The notes beneath the pieces are model-generated. The model saw only the letters and a list, made by a program, of their open reading frames with translations. It did not search any database and was not told the origin of the DNA. This document shows positions 60,561 to 64,000 of a DNA stretch of 64,000 bases, in pieces (the first letter of the stretch is position 1; each line of letters opens with the position of its first letter). Source of the stretch: Uloborus plumipes (taxonomy: Eukaryota > Arthropoda > Arachnida > Araneae > Uloboridae); assembly GCA_038373865.1 (NCBI GenBank), contig JAXGGA010003037.1:45973-109972 (forward strand), given 5' to 3'. A program made the position numbers and the translations under genes.

Positions 60561-63147
60561 CAGTCGGTTTGCACTATACCGTGATTTGATATAAGTGGAA
60601 TGAATATAGCGCGAGTTTTTTTTTTTTTTTTTTGCGGCTAACGTATCTCAGAACTATCGTAAACTTCTCACAAGCAAAACGAGGCTTTTTGAAAGTGAAG
60701 AGAGATGCGCAAGTACTGTCTGATTTTCTTAGGTAAGACCTTCCGCGTATTTACGCATGCGTCAGGTCTTCTCTAATATTACCAAAATAGGGGTGATAGG
60801 TAAGATATTAATGAGAGGAAGAATAATAAGAAGCATTTTGAGTCGTATCAAACAACGTAGAACGATGTTAATTTCAAATACATAGTTTAGTTGTGAATAT
60901 GTTAAAAGGATAACAAAAAATACAAGTTTCAAATTGAAAACTTTGGAAAGTTTCCACTCACAACCCATCACCCTTTTTTACATAGAAGGGTTTGTGAGTG
61001 CTAGGCATGGCTTTCACGGACGGGCAGTACTGACTTCTTTATTTATTGGATACTAAATGTTAGCTTCGGGAATAATTTGTGATCATTTCAGCATACTGAA
61101 GCTTTCAAACCTGTACTAGTTCATATCTTACTTTGTTAAGGTGTGCGAATAACCACTTCTTACTTTCCGATTATTTTTTATCACTATAAATGTAAAGGTT
61201 AATAAAATTTAAAGGTACCCAAGTGAGCTCTTTGTTTCAAAGCTAGGGGAAGTGGAGGGATAAAGTTTTGTGCATCCCAACGGTACTTAAGAAAATGACA
61301 AAATTTTAAATGGAGTATATATTTTGTTCTTTTTATGCAGGTAACGGTAATAATGTGTGGTGCCTAGCATTACTTTAGGAATAAATTCAAATTAATAAGA
61401 GAAATAACTGCTCTATAGTAATCTACACAGATGTAAAGAATATTTTCATTTTCCTACATTCATAGCAGTCATTTTAGAGTTTTCAAGACCGTAGGTGCGG
61501 GAAAGGGTCATAGACTCAACAGGTTTAATAGAAAAGGAAAGCGCAAAAAAACATGCACCAATGCATAATTGCATTTTTTTTCTAAAATCCAGGTTAAACC
61601 TCCAATCTTCCAAAGGACGGGCCTGCCTTTATTAAACTTTAAATAGAAAAACGTATATTTACTTATTGTGAAAAAAAAAGCATAGTAAAAGTATACTTTA
61701 GCTTTTAAAGGAAAAACATTGTGGACACTTTTACGTTTTTGCGGTGTTATTAAAAACTATCTTAAGAAGAAAACCACATAAGTATAAGAAAAAAAACATG
61801 GGGAAAAAGGATATCGAAATATAATAATGTTTCTATTCTACCCTCAAAATTAGAAACATTTCCTCAAACATTTTCATTCAAACCCATCTAGGCAAAATTA
61901 TGTTTTTGCTTGTCTCATTTAAAACTATGGAAGTTTCTTCTAATAAAACGAAAGTAGTTTCAGTTTTAAATTAAACGAAGTTAAATTCTTAGAAAACCCA
62001 TACAAACATCTACATTCTTCCTAACTCCATTTGCTCAAATAACAAACTGTCATTTGCTTACAAACTTCCAAATTTGCCCATTCGACTTAATTGTTCTTCT
62101 TAAAATCTTTTCCCAGTGCTAATAAAAAAGTGCTTAGTAAAAAAAAATGCTTTTATAAAAGGACAATTTAGTTCAGTAAGTGCATCAAACGGGAAGTTTT
62201 ATCGACATTTTTTAAATAGAAAAACATTTGTTTTAACTTTTATTTGATGTTTAATATCGTTAGAGAGCTTCATAAAAAAGCAAAATTTTGTAAAGTTAGT
62301 TACGAAAATTCCAATTCAACATTTGATTCGTTTTCACTTTTCATTATTTTCACTAAATTTTGAACTGAAAATAAATGAAGTCGGCAATTACTATAAAATG
62401 TCAGAGTTGTGACCTGAATATATCTTTTTACGGCAATACATCGTTTCGTTTATTTTTTATTAAGGAAAAAAGATATTGTTTCGCAAAACATGAGTAGTGT
62501 TGCTATTTCTCTTAAAATATGCATGCTTAATTGGGAACACTATTGTACGATTTCTCCTCAAAAAAACGAAATAAGAATACTTTTTATTTAAAAAAAAATG
62601 CATTGTAAACAATTAAACACTAGTTCAAGAAAAACAATTATCTGAAAGCGCTTCTCTTTTTCAGCATTTACAAAAATGTGACTTTCGAAGAGAAAATATT
62701 TTCTCTTGTATTTTTCGACATTTTTCCTTCTCTGAATCAGATGCTCTCAACCGTTAAGTTTTCGCAACCTAGTTTCTAAGAATGGTTCCCCTCCCCCCGC
62801 CCTCCTTTCACTCTTCACACTTCTTCCTAACAAGAAATAATGAAGTATTTTAAGTATTATAATGTTACATCTACAGTGCAATACTCTAACTAAAAATCTG
62901 ATTTTAAACAATATGTTTTTCAAAATTATAAATAATTGTCCCCAGTGTATTCAGTAAATATATTTTAGGGCGAATATCAAGAAAAGTGCTAATTTAAGTC
63001 AAAAATGAATTTCCCAAGCACTTCCAAATAAGAACCAAAAATGTTTCTACTTTCATACTGTAAACTTCGTCGCACATACTATCCATAACGAAAATTTGGG
63101 ATTTTGCTTTAATTCGTGAAGGTAGAACTCTTTTTATTGCTTCAATA
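60561..63147. other. Intergenic or intronic DNA, nothing recognised
   Basis: Contains an 18-base T-run at about 60617-60634. No supported gene or repeat. Confidence 0.4.
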
Positions 63148-63704
63148 TCATGTCGGCAGCGCGTCATACATTCGAATCGCAAATTAAAAAAAAAATCCTG
63201 TGGATTGTAAAACATCGCAGCAGAAGCATATATTGAAGAAAATAACGGGTTTTATGTTCGCCTATGAAGATTAACTCTTGTATTTTAGATAAAATTAATT
63301 TATGTTGATAAAAAATGCAATTTCTGCTTGTCACAAGTTTTCATAACATGACGAGAGTGAAAAGTTCCGCGATGTAATTTCAAGACAAAGCCTTTTTTGG
63401 TATTGATAAAGTGCGCTGGGTGAAGCCCTAACATATGATGTTTAAGTTTCGATCGAAAATTTTCAATTCAGTTGCATTGAATTACAGGTAAGATTTGTTC
63501 AATCTTGACTTTTCCGTTTCTACCAAATGAAGTGTCATGTCGGCAGCGGAAATTAAGACACAAAATAAATTAATTTTTCAATCTATTTTTGCAGAATGAA
63601 AAAGAAACCTATTGCCATGGTCATAATAAGGTGTTTTTATTTTCGAATCTTTAATTAGGGATGTTCAGCTATCATATTGCGGGAAATTTGTCATGTCGGC
63701 AGCG
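63148..63704 (+). repeat. Repeat-word region: TCATGTCGGCAGCG x3
   Basis: The exact 14-mer TCATGTCGGCAGCG lies at 63148-63161, 63535-63548 and 63691-63704, all on +. No TIR seen; it may continue past the window end. A donor-like ACAG|GTAAGA lies at 63488 but no exon was recognised next to it. Confidence 0.6.
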
Positions 63705-64000
63705 TCGAAGTAGAAGATATTTGATGCGAAACTGATGCGTGCGTTAGCGATGTTTTTTCGCAATTCTTTCTTCGTGTTATGAGTTTGTTGAGTTGAATTT
63801 TAAAGTACAAAGATAATTTCAAGTGCATTGATTTTCCTGCCAAATTTTCCCACTATTGGAAGTAGTTTATTCATTGTTTTTTTTTCTTTTAATGCTTCGA
63901 AAACATTAATTTTTCCGCAAAATTTAAGTTTTCAAACAAAATTATTGCAATTTTTCACCCTCTTTTCTTTTACATCAATATTCACACCTTCGTTCGTAAC

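Noticed and set aside
63486..63495. ACAG|GTAAGA as the donor of a host exon
   Set aside because: No open, conserved-looking coding sequence or acceptor was found upstream; donor-like motifs are common by chance.

Overview
This is a eukaryotic, AT-rich window (roughly 70% AT by eye) with long non-coding stretches, microsatellites, homopolymer runs and many DNA transposons. An intact piggyBac element, a Tc1-type element, pogo-type elements, many TA-flanked MITEs and tRNA-related repeats suggest an arthropod nuclear genome, possibly a chelicerate such as a spider. That placement is inference: no conserved host protein is long enough to fix it. There is no sign of prokaryotic organisation.

Layout. 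0-10 kb: a repeat-word element (68-555), a TA-flanked MITE (596-973), a CACTG MITE (2310-2726), then a 3.0-kb piggyBac transposon (3697-6696) with TTAA on both sides and an uninterrupted transposase ORF. 10-22 kb: three degenerate tandem units split by a CACTG MITE, two inverted-repeat elements (13450-14140), a minus-strand tRNA-like SINE head, a small TA-flanked MITE (16416-16643), a long AT microsatellite, a repeat-word region (19410-19814) and a Tigger-like MITE (21129-21659). 22-38 kb: two copies of a 1.9-kb compound repeat in opposite orientations (22642-24546 and 35651-37530), each with two class-II tRNA-like modules and a terminal fold-back. Between them lie a ~146-bp tandem array with dimer alternation (27976-28847), a cluster of CACTG MITEs (30.4-32.4 kb), a small pogo-type MITE and a Tc1/mariner element with a DD36E catalytic spacing (32897-34116). 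38-64 kb: a probable host first exon encoding a signal peptide (42640-42706), followed by what would be a long intron. That interval holds a fossil pogo/Tigger transposon (43492-45611), a piggyBac-type MITE (46419-46817), a 102-bp-arm fold-back (49637-49860), a 1.28-kb TIR element with seven copies of one 9-bp word (50663-51946), a 5'-truncated LINE with a 9-bp target-site duplication (53496-54149), a second copy of the first MITE (55413-55799), a SINE-like fragment and another repeat-word region (63148-63704).

The most interesting theme is a recurring design: several unrelated-looking segments repeat a private 9-15-bp word several times, mostly near their ends. Three are TA-flanked TIR elements, and one of these still encodes a recognisable pogo-type transposase remnant. 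These words may be arrays of transposase-binding sites, each family having its own. The other leading item is the piggyBac element, which has short TIRs plus a separate 19-bp internal inverted repeat with unequal left and right spacing, as in the classical moth element. Only the piggyBac transposase, the truncated-start Tc1 transposase and the signal-peptide exon are good coding calls; nearly all other ORFs of 60-100 codons look like chance.
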